Positions 55,031-64,000 of a DNA stretch of 64,000 nt are shown in pieces. The translations under genes and the position numbers were made by a program. Positions within the stretch are counted from its first letter, which is position 1. Every line of letters begins with the position of its first letter. The stretch is from the NCBI GenBank assembly GCA_963778525.1, contig CAVZUJ010000004.1, positions 124,001 to 188,000 of the forward strand, given 5' to 3'. The notes under the pieces are model-generated. The model saw nothing but the letters and a program-made list of their open reading frames with translations. It was not told the origin of the DNA and made no database searches. The DNA is from Schlegelella_A sp963778525. Lineage in GTDB: Bacteria; Pseudomonadota; Gammaproteobacteria; Burkholderiales; Burkholderiaceae_C.

Positions 55031-56430
55031 ACTATCTCAGCACGCGCGGCGAGACGAGCGGGCGGGGCTTCAGCGACATCCTGCTCGAGGGCCTGGCGCC
55101 CGACGGCGGCCTGTACCTGCCGGAGCGCTATCCGCGCATCGATGCGGCCACGCTGGCGCGCTGGCGCGGCCTGTCCTATGCCGCGTTGGCGTTCGAGATC
55201 TTCTCGCTCTACGTGCACGACGTGCCGGCACAGGATCTGCGCGCGCTGGTCGACAAGACCTATACGCCGGCGACCTTCGGCGATGCGCGCATCGTGCCGC
55301 TGCGGCCACTCGACCCCGGGGTCTTCGTGCTGGGTCTCTCGAACGGGCCGACGCTCGCCTTCAAGGACATGGCGATGCAGTTCCTCGGCAACGCCTTCGA
55401 GTACGAGCTGGCGCGGCGCGGACGCACGCTCGACGTGCTGGGCGCCACCTCGGGCGACACCGGCAGCGCCGCCGAGCATGCGCTCAAGGGCAAGCGCGGC
55501 ATCCAGGTCTTCATGCTCTCTCCGCTCGGCCGCATGAGCGAGTTCCAGCAGGCGCAGATGTTCAGCCTGCAGGACAGCAACATCCACAACATCGCCATCG
55601 AAGGCGTGTTCGACGACTGCCAGGACCTCGTGAAAGCGGTGTCGGCGGACCTGGCCTTCAAGGCGCGGCATTCGATCGGCACCGTCAATTCGATCAACTG
55701 GGCGCGCTTGCTGGCCCAGGTCGTGTACTACTTCGCCGGCTACTTCCAGGCGACGTCGGCGCAGGGCGGCGAGGTGGACTTCGCCGTTCCGACCGGCAAC
55801 TTCGGCAACATCTGCGCCGGCCACGTGGCACGGCAGATGGGACTGCCGATCCGCCGACTCGTGCTCGCGACGAACGAGAACGACGTGCTCGACGAGTTCT
55901 TTCGCACCGGCACCTACCGCGTCCGCAGCGCCGCCGAGACGCACGAGACTTCGAGCCCGTCGATGGACATCTCGAAGGCATCGAACTTCGAGCGCTTCGT
56001 CTTCGATGCGCTCGGCCGCGATGCCGGGCGAACCCGCACGCTCTTCGCCGAGGTCGAGTCGCAGCGGGTCTTCTCGCTCAGCGCCGCCGAGCGCCGGCGC
56101 GTCGACGCCTACGGCCTGGTCAGCGGCCGCAGCACCGGTGCCGATCGCCTGGCGACGATCCGCGACGTGCATCGTCGCTTCGGCCAGGTCATCGACCCGC
56201 ACACCGCCGATGCGCTCAAGGTCGGTCGCGAGCGCGCCGAGAAGGGCACGCCGATGGTCGTGCTCGAAACGGCCCTGGCCGCCAAGTTCAACGCGACGGT
56301 GCGCGAGGCCATCGGCGTCGACGCACCGCGGCCCGAGCGCTTCGCAGGCATCGAGGCGCTGCCGCGCCGCTTCACGGCGATGCCGCCCGACCTGCCGCGC
56401 CTGAAGGCCTTCATCGCCGAAAATGGCTGA
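55027..56430 (+). CDS. thrC: Threonine synthase
   Basis: PLP enzyme converting O-phosphohomoserine to threonine. The 467-residue protein (long, class II type) starts NYLSTRGETSGRGFSDILLEGLAPDGGLYLPE, has the PLP Lys in NGPTLAFKDMAMQ, the phosphate site GATSGDTGSAAEHAL and VPTGNFGNICAGHVA. The start is TTG 55027, overlapping the hom stop (TTGA); it is the only start that keeps the family N-terminus. Confidence 0.97.
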   Translation: MNYLSTRGETSGRGFSDILLEGLAPDGGLYLPERYPRIDAATLARWRGLSYAALAFEIFSLYVHDVPAQDLRALVDKTYTPATFGDARIVPLRPLDPGVFVLGLSNGPTLAFKDMAMQFLGNAFEYELARRGRTLDVLGATSGDTGSAAEHALKGKRGIQVFMLSPLGRMSEFQQAQMFSLQDSNIHNIAIEGVFDDCQDLVKAVSADLAFKARHSIGTVNSINWARLLAQVVYYFAGYFQATSAQGGEVDFAVPTGNFGNICAGHVARQMGLPIRRLVLATNENDVLDEFFRTGTYRVRSAAETHETSSPSMDISKASNFERFVFDALGRDAGRTRTLFAEVESQRVFSLSAAERRRVDAYGLVSGRSTGADRLATIRDVHRRFGQVIDPHTADALKVGRERAEKGTPMVVLETALAAKFNATVREAIGVDAPRPERFAGIEALPRRFTAMPPDLPRLKAFIAENG

Positions 56431-56433
56431 ACG

Positions 56434-57684
56434 ATGAACAGCGCCCCGGGTCCTTCGTCCAAGCCGGCGTTCCTGACGCTCGACGATGCCATTGCCCGCA
56501 TCCTGGCGCCGATCGCGGCGCTGAAGCCGGAGCGTGCCGAAGAGATCTCGACCTTCGACGCGCTGCATCGGGTATTGGCGGGCGACGTTCGGTCGCTGCT
56601 CGACGTGCCGCCGGCCGACAACAGCAGCATGGACGGCTATGCCGTTCGCAGCGCCGACATCGCCCGCGCGGGCACGGTGCTGCCGATCAGCCAGCGCATC
56701 CCCGCCGGCGTCGTCGGCGAACCGCTGCGGCCGGGCACGGCGGCACGCATCTTCACCGGCGCGCAGATACCGGCGGGCGCCGATGCCGTGGTCATGCAGG
56801 AGCAATGCGGCGTCGTCGAGGCAGGGGTGCGGATCGATATCGTGCCGGAGCCGGGACTGTCGGTCCGGCGCCGTGGCGAAGACGTCGAGCGCGGCTCGAC
56901 CGTGCTCGCGGCCGGCCTGCGTCTCTCGCCACAGGCGCTCGGGATGGCGGCGTCGGTCGGTGCCGCTTCGATCCGGGTCGGGCCGCGACCGCGCGTCGCG
57001 CTTTTTTCCACGGGAGACGAGCTCGCGATGCCGGGCGAAACGCTCAAGCCCGGCGCGATCTACAACTCGAATCGCTACACCTTGCGCGCCCTCATCGAGG
57101 CGGTCGGCGGCGTCTGCGAGGACCTTGGCATCGTTCCCGACCGGCTCGACGCCACCCGCGACACGCTGAAGGAAGCCGCCGCGGGCAATGACCTGATCGT
57201 CAGTTGCGGCGGCATGTCGGTGGGCGAGGAAGATCACATGAAGCCGGCCGTCGAGAAGGAAGGCCGGCTCGACCTCTGGCAGATCGCCATGAAGCCGGGC
57301 AAGCCTCTGGCTTTCGGCGAGGTCTTTCGCGGCGACGGTTCCTCGGCCTGGTTCATCGGCCTGCCGGGCAATCCGGTCTCGGCCTTGATCACCTTCGTCC
57401 TGGTCGTGCGTCCGGTCCTGCTGAAGCTCCAGGGCGCCACCGATCTGGCGCCAAGGCCGATCCCGATGCGTGCCGACTTCGCCTGGCCTCGTGCCGACAG
57501 GCGGCGCGAGTTCCTGCGCGTGCGGCGCAATGAGGGCGGCGGCCTCGACCTCTTCGCGAACCAGGGCTCGGGCGTCCTGACGTCGACGGTCTGGGGCGAC
57601 GGCCTGGTCGACAACCCCGGCGGCGCAACGATTGCGCCAGGCGATGTCGTTCGCTACCTGCCTTTCTCGGAACTGCTCGGATGA
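56434..57684 (+). CDS. moeA: Molybdopterin molybdenumtransferase MoeA
   Basis: Inserts molybdate into adenylated molybdopterin. The 416-residue protein has the four-domain layout: DVPPADNSSMDGYAVRSADI, RIFTGAQIPAGADAVVMQEQ, RPRVALFSTGDELAMPGE, SCGGMSVGEEDHMKP and GLPGNPVSALITFV. It starts 3 bases after thrC and overlaps moaD by 4 bases, so amino-acid and Moco genes share one transcript here. Confidence 0.96.
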   Translation: MNSAPGPSSKPAFLTLDDAIARILAPIAALKPERAEEISTFDALHRVLAGDVRSLLDVPPADNSSMDGYAVRSADIARAGTVLPISQRIPAGVVGEPLRPGTAARIFTGAQIPAGADAVVMQEQCGVVEAGVRIDIVPEPGLSVRRRGEDVERGSTVLAAGLRLSPQALGMAASVGAASIRVGPRPRVALFSTGDELAMPGETLKPGAIYNSNRYTLRALIEAVGGVCEDLGIVPDRLDATRDTLKEAAAGNDLIVSCGGMSVGEEDHMKPAVEKEGRLDLWQIAMKPGKPLAFGEVFRGDGSSAWFIGLPGNPVSALITFVLVVRPVLLKLQGATDLAPRPIPMRADFAWPRADRRREFLRVRRNEGGGLDLFANQGSGVLTSTVWGDGLVDNPGGATIAPGDVVRYLPFSELLG

Positions 57685-57932
57685 AAGTGGGCGTGCGTTA
57701 CTTCGCAGCGGTGCGCGAGGCCCTGGGCCCGGCCGAGACGGTCGACGTCGAAGCGGCCGCTTCCATCGGCCAGCTGCGCGACGCGCTGGCGTCGCGCGGT
57801 GGGCGCTACGCCGAAGCGCTTGGCCGGCAGCGCGTGCTGCGCACCGCCCGCAACCGCGTTCTCTGCGCCGAAAGTGCGCCCCTCGCCGATGGCGACGAGA
57901 TCGGATTCTTTCCGCCGGTGACGGGGGGCTGA
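57681..57932 (+). CDS. moaD: Molybdopterin synthase sulfur carrier MoaD
   Basis: Ubiquitin-like small subunit of molybdopterin synthase. The 83-residue protein starts MKVGVRYFAAVREALG and ends EIGFFPPVTGG; the double Gly end is the site of thiocarboxylation. It overlaps moeA (ATGA) and is one base from moaE. Confidence 0.96.
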   Translation: MKVGVRYFAAVREALGPAETVDVEAAASIGQLRDALASRGGRYAEALGRQRVLRTARNRVLCAESAPLADGDEIGFFPPVTGG

Positions 57933-57933
57933 G

Positions 57934-58446
57934 ATGGACGCTCGCGTCTCCATCCGGGCTGACGATTTCGATGCCGGCGCCGAGATCTCGGCCCTGCGCT
58001 GCGGCGACGGCGGCGTCGGCGCGGTGGCCGCGTTCGTTGGCACGGTCCGCGATCGCAGCGAGGGTGCCGACGTCGCGTCGATGGAGCTCGAGCACTATCC
58101 AGGCATGACCGAGGCGTCGATCGAAGCGATGATCGACGCGGCCTTCGCCCGCTTCGACATTCGCGCTGCACGCGTCGTGCATCGCATCGGCATGCTGGCG
58201 GCCAGGGAGCAGATCGTGCTGGTTGCCGTGGCCTCGGCTCACCGGGGCGAAGCCTTCAAGGCTTGCGAGTTCCTGATGGACTACCTGAAGACGCAGGCGC
58301 CGTTCTGGAAGAAGGAATCGAGTGCCAGCGGCGGCCACTGGGTCGACGCTCGTGTTGCCGACGACGCCGCGCTCGCCCGCTGGGGCATCGAAGCCTCGAA
58401 TGCGCCCGCGGGCACGGCAGCGGTTGCGCCCAAGCCGGTGCCATGA
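57934..58446 (+). CDS. moaE: Molybdopterin synthase catalytic subunit MoaE
   Basis: Large subunit of molybdopterin synthase, which adds dithiolene sulfurs to cPMP. The 170-residue protein has VAAFVGTVRDRSEGADVASMELEHYPGM, RVVHRIGMLAAREQIVLVAVASAHRGEAF and the active-site Lys region YLKTQAPFWKKE. A C-terminal tail of about 25 residues is Ala/Pro rich. It overlaps crcB by 4 bases. Confidence 0.96.
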   Translation: MDARVSIRADDFDAGAEISALRCGDGGVGAVAAFVGTVRDRSEGADVASMELEHYPGMTEASIEAMIDAAFARFDIRAARVVHRIGMLAAREQIVLVAVASAHRGEAFKACEFLMDYLKTQAPFWKKESSASGGHWVDARVADDAALARWGIEASNAPAGTAAVAPKPVP

Positions 58447-58835
58447 TCTCGACGCTGACCTGGCTCAATGTCCTGATCGTTTCGGTCGGCGCATCGCTTG
58501 GAGCGGTTCTGCGCTGGCTCGCCGGCGTCTGGCTCAATGCCCGCTGGAGCGGCTTTCCGCTCGGAACTCTGCTCGTCAACTGCGTGGGCGGCTTCCTCAT
58601 CGGCATCGCGCTCTACTGGTTCGAGCGAACGCCGGACGAGACGCTGCGCCTCCTCCTCGTCACCGGCTTCCTCGGCGGCTTCACCACGTTCTCGTCGTAC
58701 TCGGTCGAATCGTTGATCATGCTGCAGCGAGGCGAGCTGAGCCTGGCCCTGGCGCATACGCTGGCGCACGTCCTGGGCGCGCTGGCGTGCACGGCAATCG
58801 GCTTTCGCCTGACCGGTCTTCTCCTCGCAGCCTGA
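58443..58835 (+). CDS. crcB: Fluoride channel CrcB/Fluc
   Basis: Small fluoride-specific export channel that works as an antiparallel dimer. The 130-residue protein has four hydrophobic helices, GAVLRWLAGVW, the conserved Asn in GTLLVNCVGGFLIGIAL and the Phe-box region TGFLGGFTTFSSYSVES. ATG 58443 overlaps the moaE stop. No fluoride riboswitch was recognised upstream, as expected for an internal operon gene. Confidence 0.94.
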   Translation: MISTLTWLNVLIVSVGASLGAVLRWLAGVWLNARWSGFPLGTLLVNCVGGFLIGIALYWFERTPDETLRLLLVTGFLGGFTTFSSYSVESLIMLQRGELSLALAHTLAHVLGALACTAIGFRLTGLLLAA

Positions 58836-58855
58836 GCGGGCGAGGCCACCCGCGC

Positions 58856-58884
58856 CTTGAAATCGGGCCCGTTTCGCCTCAATT
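58856..58884 (+). promoter_or_regulatory. Sigma-32 (heat-shock) type promoter of clpB
   Basis: CTTGAAA at 58856-58862 is a perfect RpoH -35 element. After 14 bases comes CCTCAATT (58877-58884), six of eight to the CCCCATTT-type -10. It lies 25 bases before the clpB ATG and outside crcB. Heat-shock control of clpB is established in E. coli. Confidence 0.7.
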
Positions 58885-58909
58885 GACTCCGATCCGGAGG
58901 AGTTCTCCC

Positions 58910-61501
<2,592 letters not shown>

Positions 61502-61517
61502 ACGACCGCGAGCGAAA

Positions 61518-61543
61518 AAAAGGCCGCGTCATCGCGGCCTTTT
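61518..61543. terminator. Bidirectional rho-independent terminator
   Basis: Perfect 11-bp stem AAAAGGCCGCG (61518-61528) and CGCGGCCTTTT (61533-61543) with a TCAT loop. It lies between clpB (+) and the Roadblock gene (-), ending transcripts from both sides. Confidence 0.9.
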
Positions 61544-61559
61544 CCCTGTGCGTGGCGAG

Positions 61560-63113
61560 TCAGGCCGCTTGCGGCGGGTCGTCGAACATCGCATCCATGC
61601 GCATCAGCTGCAGGCGCGCGAGCGTGAGGTTGGCGCTCGTCTTGTCGAGCACCGCATGCATGGCCAGGCCCGGGTTTTTCGGAACCCCGCGCAGGAGCAG
61701 GTGGTGCGAGCCCAGGGTGACCGCCGCCTCCGGCAGGCTGTGGCCGAAGCCGAGGCCACGGCTGACGTTCATCATCGACGTGAGCAGCTCGCTGCCGTAG
61801 GAGGCCAGCGCCATCGACCCCGGGCTGGCTCCGGCGTGGGCGATGGCATGGCCGCCCTGCGTCTCGAAGACGCAGCAGCTGACGACGCCGTTGAGCTCGC
61901 TCACCTGCTTGACGTAGCGCTCGATCAGGGTCGAGGGCGGCGTGGCGGCGCCGAAGCCGGCCGTGGAGATCGACGGCATCGGCTGCATCTTCAGGGTCAG
62001 CGGCGCCGACGGCGGATCCTCCATCGGCAGCGTGTCCCCGGAAGGGATGCCGCCCATGACCGGAGCCAGCGCCGTCTTGCGCGGCTGGTACGGCGCGGGC
62101 CGGAAGGCCCCGAGCTCGGGCACGGCACGGCCATCGGTGGGGGCCTGCTCGCGCAGCCGGCTCCAGGTGCCGGTGATGAAGGCCCAGGCGTCGGCCGGAC
62201 GCGCGACCTGAGGCGTGGTTCTCACGGCGACACCGGTGCCGCGGCCGAGGTCGAGGCCGTGGGTGACCAGGGTGCTCGCCGATGCCAGCGGCAGCAGGAG
62301 CAGGTTGCGGCTCGGCCAGGGGCCAGCGAGGATGTCGTCGTGCAGCGGCTTCAGGGCCGCTGCGATCGCGTGGCCCGGTAGCTCGCCGACCATGACGACA
62401 CCGAGGCGGCTATAGGCCAGGAGCGTCTTGGCCAGCGCGTGGCGCGACGCGGTGTCGGCGTCGGCTTCGGTCGTGTAGAGCCGCAGCGACTGCTGGTCGG
62501 TCGTGGGCAGCTCGACGAACTCGAGGGTCGCCAGGGCCGTGCCGTAGCCCTGCCGGCGGATGACGAGCTTTTGCACCGCCCGGCCGCTGGCCGCGGCAAT
62601 GCCGGCGAGCAACTTGCGCGAGGACGCGGTCGCGATGTCGTGGACGGCGATGAACTCCGGATGCGAATGCTCGAACTGCTGCTGCAAGGCCTCGGCCGGC
62701 GCGCAAGAGACGAAAAGCTCGCGCTCGTTGCCACCGATCTGCCTGCCGATCTCGTCCTTCTCGCCGGCCAGGTAGTCGTTCTCGTCGGGCAGGATCTGCG
62801 TGGCCAGGGCCGTATGCGCGCGGGTCGAGGCCCAGGCATCGGGCGACTCGGACGCGCTGCTCGCGCTGCCCGAACGGGTTGCCCGCGTCGGCTGCCATTC
62901 CTCTTCGGTGCGCGTCGGGCTCGTCTGCGCGCGCGTCGCCGGCCACTCACCGGGAACGGAGCGATGCGTCAAGGCCCGGGTCGCCTGCCATTCGTCGATC
63001 TCTTCCTGGGTCGCCGTCTCGGCGCGGGTCGCGGGCCATTCGTCCGGTGCGGCAGCGGCCGCTCCGGTTTTCGAAGACTCCCAGGCAAACTTGCTGCCGC
63101 TGGAATTGCTCAT
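61560..63113 (-). CDS. Roadblock/LC7-domain protein with N-terminal W-x-x-T-R repeats
   Basis: A 517-residue protein with no signal peptide. Residues 25-101 carry five degenerate copies of (E)W-x-x-T-R-A-x-T. The central part (about 105-310) is an uncharacterised domain (ENDYLAGEKDEIGRQIGGNE, FEHSHPEFIAVHDIATAS, RLGVVMVGELPGHAIAAAL). A Pro-rich linker leads to a C-terminal Roadblock/LC7-like domain (LIERYVKQVSELNGVVSCCVFE, GGHAIAHAG, HHLLLRGVPKNPGLAMHAVLDK). Roadblock domains usually regulate small GTPases or polarity switches; no GTPase gene is adjacent. ATG 63113 is the start. A plausible promoter lies at 63207-63234. Function unknown. Confidence 0.82.
   Translation of the reverse strand: MSNSSGSKFAWESSKTGAAAAAPDEWPATRAETATQEEIDEWQATRALTHRSVPGEWPATRAQTSPTRTEEEWQPTRATRSGSASSASESPDAWASTRAHTALATQILPDENDYLAGEKDEIGRQIGGNERELFVSCAPAEALQQQFEHSHPEFIAVHDIATASSRKLLAGIAAASGRAVQKLVIRRQGYGTALATLEFVELPTTDQQSLRLYTTEADADTASRHALAKTLLAYSRLGVVMVGELPGHAIAAALKPLHDDILAGPWPSRNLLLLPLASASTLVTHGLDLGRGTGVAVRTTPQVARPADAWAFITGTWSRLREQAPTDGRAVPELGAFRPAPYQPRKTALAPVMGGIPSGDTLPMEDPPSAPLTLKMQPMPSISTAGFGAATPPSTLIERYVKQVSELNGVVSCCVFETQGGHAIAHAGASPGSMALASYGSELLTSMMNVSRGLGFGHSLPEAAVTLGSHHLLLRGVPKNPGLAMHAVLDKTSANLTLARLQLMRMDAMFDDPPQAA
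62811..63041 (-). repeat. Five-fold degenerate peptide repeat within the Roadblock gene
   Basis: Encoded motifs in order are EWPATRAET, EWQATRALT, EWPATRAQT, EWQPTRATR and AWASTRAHT, with the Trp residues at 26, 42, 57, 73 and 94 of the protein (spacings 16, 15, 16, 21). Trp, Thr and Arg are invariant. The sequences between copies differ, so conservation is at protein level. Confidence 0.8.
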
Positions 63114-63206
63114 CGAATCGGTTCCGTTCGAAACCCGCGGCCACGAAAGTGCCGTCGGCGCGAAACGAGCGTCGTGGGCCAAGCGGCCACTCGCCCTTGC
63201 GTTTGC

Positions 63207-63234
63207 AGTGTAATCGCCATGCCGGCGTCGGCAA
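63207..63234 (-). promoter_or_regulatory. Candidate sigma-70 promoter of the Roadblock gene
   Basis: On the minus strand, TTGCCG (63229-63234) and TACACT (63207-63212) are 16 bases apart, each four of six to consensus. The predicted leader is about 90 bases. Confidence 0.4.
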
Positions 63235-63276
63235 TGGCCCGGACGGGTAGACGGTAACCGGCGAGTGCCGAGGATT

Positions 63277-63295
63277 GCCGAAACCCCGTTTCGGC
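63277..63295. repeat. Perfect 8-bp inverted repeat
   Basis: GCCGAAAC (63277-63284), a CCC spacer, then GTTTCGGC (63288-63295). It has no T run and lies in the middle of a divergent promoter region, so it could be an operator or a stray hairpin. Confidence 0.4.
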
Positions 63296-63372
63296 CCACG
63301 TTGCCGCGGCGTCGCTGCCGGCCCAAGGCTGTCGGAGGCGCCGCGCCGCGCGCAGCGGACCCGTCTTCGCGG

Positions 63373-63378
63373 TATACT
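63373..63378 (+). promoter_or_regulatory. Candidate -10 element of rpsF
   Basis: TATACT, five of six to consensus, lies 85 bases before the rpsF ATG. The same hexamer is used in the predicted rpsB promoter. No -35 was recognised. Confidence 0.45.
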
Positions 63379-63463
63379 CGTGGGCTTTTCCCTTGCCGCT
63401 TCGACCCCTCGAATTCGAGGCGGCTTCTTCGCCGGATTCCGGCGGAATCCACAAGGAGATTCG

Positions 63464-63826
63464 ATGCGTCACTACGAGATCGTGCTCTTGATCCATCCGG
63501 ACCAGAGCGAACAGGTTCCGGCCATGCTGGAACGCTACAAGGCACTTGTCACCGCTGGCGGCGGCAAGGTGCACCGGGTCGAGGACTGGGGTCGGCGACA
63601 GCTGGCCTACATGATCCAGAAGCTGGCCAAGGCGCACTACCTGTGCATCAACATCGAGTGCGACAGCAAGGTGCTGAACGAGCTCGAGACGGGCTTTCGC
63701 TTCAACGATGCCGTGCTTCGCCACCTGACGGTCGTCAAGAGCCACGCCGAGACCACGCCCTCGGTGATGATGAAGGCGGTCGATCGCGAAGAGTCGCGCC
63801 GCGCGCCGCAGGAGGCTTCGGCCTGA
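63464..63826 (+). CDS. rpsF: 30S ribosomal protein S6
   Basis: S6 of 120 residues with MRHYEIVLLIHPDQSEQVPAMLERY, VHRVEDWGRRQLAYMIQKLAKAHY and FNDAVLRHLTVV, ending in a charged tail (VDREESRRAPQEASA). AAGGAGA lies 5 bases before ATG 63464. It starts the rpsF-priB-(rpsR-rplI) unit, of which only the first two are in the window. Confidence 0.97.
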   Translation: MRHYEIVLLIHPDQSEQVPAMLERYKALVTAGGGKVHRVEDWGRRQLAYMIQKLAKAHYLCINIECDSKVLNELETGFRFNDAVLRHLTVVKSHAETTPSVMMKAVDREESRRAPQEASA

Positions 63827-64000
63827 CGAACCGGCTGGCCTTGACGGCGGCGATCGTCGAGCGAGGCGCTCTCAGGTTCACTCCCGCTGGTCTGCCGGCG
63901 CTCGACGTGAGCCTCAAGCACGAGTCGGAGATCCTCCAACTCGGCGAGAAGCGCAAGGTCTCGATCGAACTCCGCGCCAAGGCTGTCGGCGCCACGGTCA
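63823..64000 (+). CDS. priB: Primosomal replication protein PriB, N-terminal part (cut by window edge)
   Basis: PriB is a small OB-fold single-stranded-DNA-binding protein of the replication-restart primosome. The frame reads TNRLALTAAIVERGALRFTPAGLPALDVSLKHESEIL, a clear PriB N-terminus. Homology reaches back to NRL, but the only codon before TNRL after the S6 stop region is CTG 63823, overlapping the rpsF TGA. The next canonical start, TTG 63841, would delete the conserved first strand. Either a CTG start is used or a base is wrong here. The gene runs past the window end. Confidence 0.85.
   Translation, partial: MTNRLALTAAIVERGALRFTPAGLPALDVSLKHESEILQLGEKRKVSIELRAKAVGATV

Larger units (their letters stand above)
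63114..63463. other. Divergent intergenic region, no gene seen
   Basis: These 350 bases separate the Roadblock gene (-) and rpsF (+). No credible coding sequence was found. The region holds a minus-strand promoter candidate (63207-63234), a perfect 8-bp inverted repeat (63277-63295) and a -10 for rpsF (63373-63378). Confidence 0.6.

Noticed and set aside
54769..58338. Minus-strand open frame of about 1189 codons antisense to hom, thrC, moeA, moaD and moaE
   Set aside because: It lies opposite several well-conserved genes, its translation is Arg/Ala-rich low-complexity sequence with no motif, and such long antisense frames are normal in high-G+C DNA.

Overview
The window is a 64-kb piece of a high-G+C (about two-thirds G+C by eye) betaproteobacterial chromosome, most likely Burkholderiales. 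The assignment rests on gene order and protein content: hisS-yfgM-bamB-der-hfq-hflX-hflK-hflC-hisZ-purA, then rpsB-tsf-pyrH-frr-uppS-cdsA-dxr-rseP-bamA-skp-lpxD-fabZ-lpxA-lpxB-rnhB, then ppsR/ppsA, then an aminotransferase-hom-thrC-moeA-moaD-moaE cluster, and rpsF-priB at the right end. HisZ, the lpx genes and BamA indicate a Gram-negative heterotroph that makes lipid A. No phage, insertion sequence, CRISPR array or plasmid function was seen.

Layout. 1-11.0 kb: translation, outer-membrane assembly, ribosome GTPases, Hfq, the HflKC membrane complex and purine synthesis, all on the + strand, closed by a hairpin terminator facing a tRNA-Leu(CAG) gene. 11.2-14.5 kb: RNase R (without the usual N-terminal helix-turn-helix domain) and an SDR dehydrogenase. 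14.5-18.8 kb, minus strand: amidase, DadA-like flavoenzyme and NAD(P)HX repair enzyme. 18.8-34.1 kb: a long + strand run for translation, UMP kinase, isoprenoid and phospholipid precursors, outer-membrane biogenesis and lipid A. 34.1-37.4 kb, minus: an unrecognised helical protein with a central hydrophobic hairpin, a Bug-type solute receptor and PpsR; ppsA is divergent. 40-42.5 kb, minus: GNAT, moaA, NlpC/P60. 42.6-47.7 kb: an accessory metabolic island (AcuI-like reductase, isochorismatase-fold hydrolase, HpaB/AbfD-fold flavoprotein, PrpE-like acyl-CoA synthetase). 47.8-52.3 kb: an unusual secreted subtilase, then PhoH-PIN, Bcp and an Mth938-type protein. 52.4-61.5 kb: alanine/threonine synthesis, molybdopterin synthesis, a fluoride channel and ClpB behind a sigma-32-type promoter. 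61.5-63.1 kb, minus: a Roadblock/LC7 protein whose N-terminus carries five copies of a W-x-x-T-R motif. 63.4 kb to the end: rpsF and a partial priB.

Twelve single-base frame disruptions were found by comparing reading frames with expected protein families. Eleven are +1 insertions and one is a -1 deletion. They hit essential genes (der, purA, cdsA) as well as accessory ones, and removing each indel restores a family-typical protein whose length is a whole number of codons. They look like uncorrected assembly errors rather than decay, so those genes are annotated across their full spans. The best candidates for new biology are the repeat-bearing Roadblock protein (61560-63113), the hydrophobic-hairpin protein (34148-35407), the possible hydroxyacyl-CoA/acrylyl-CoA island (42597-47690) and the subtilase with a long insertion between catalytic Asp and His.
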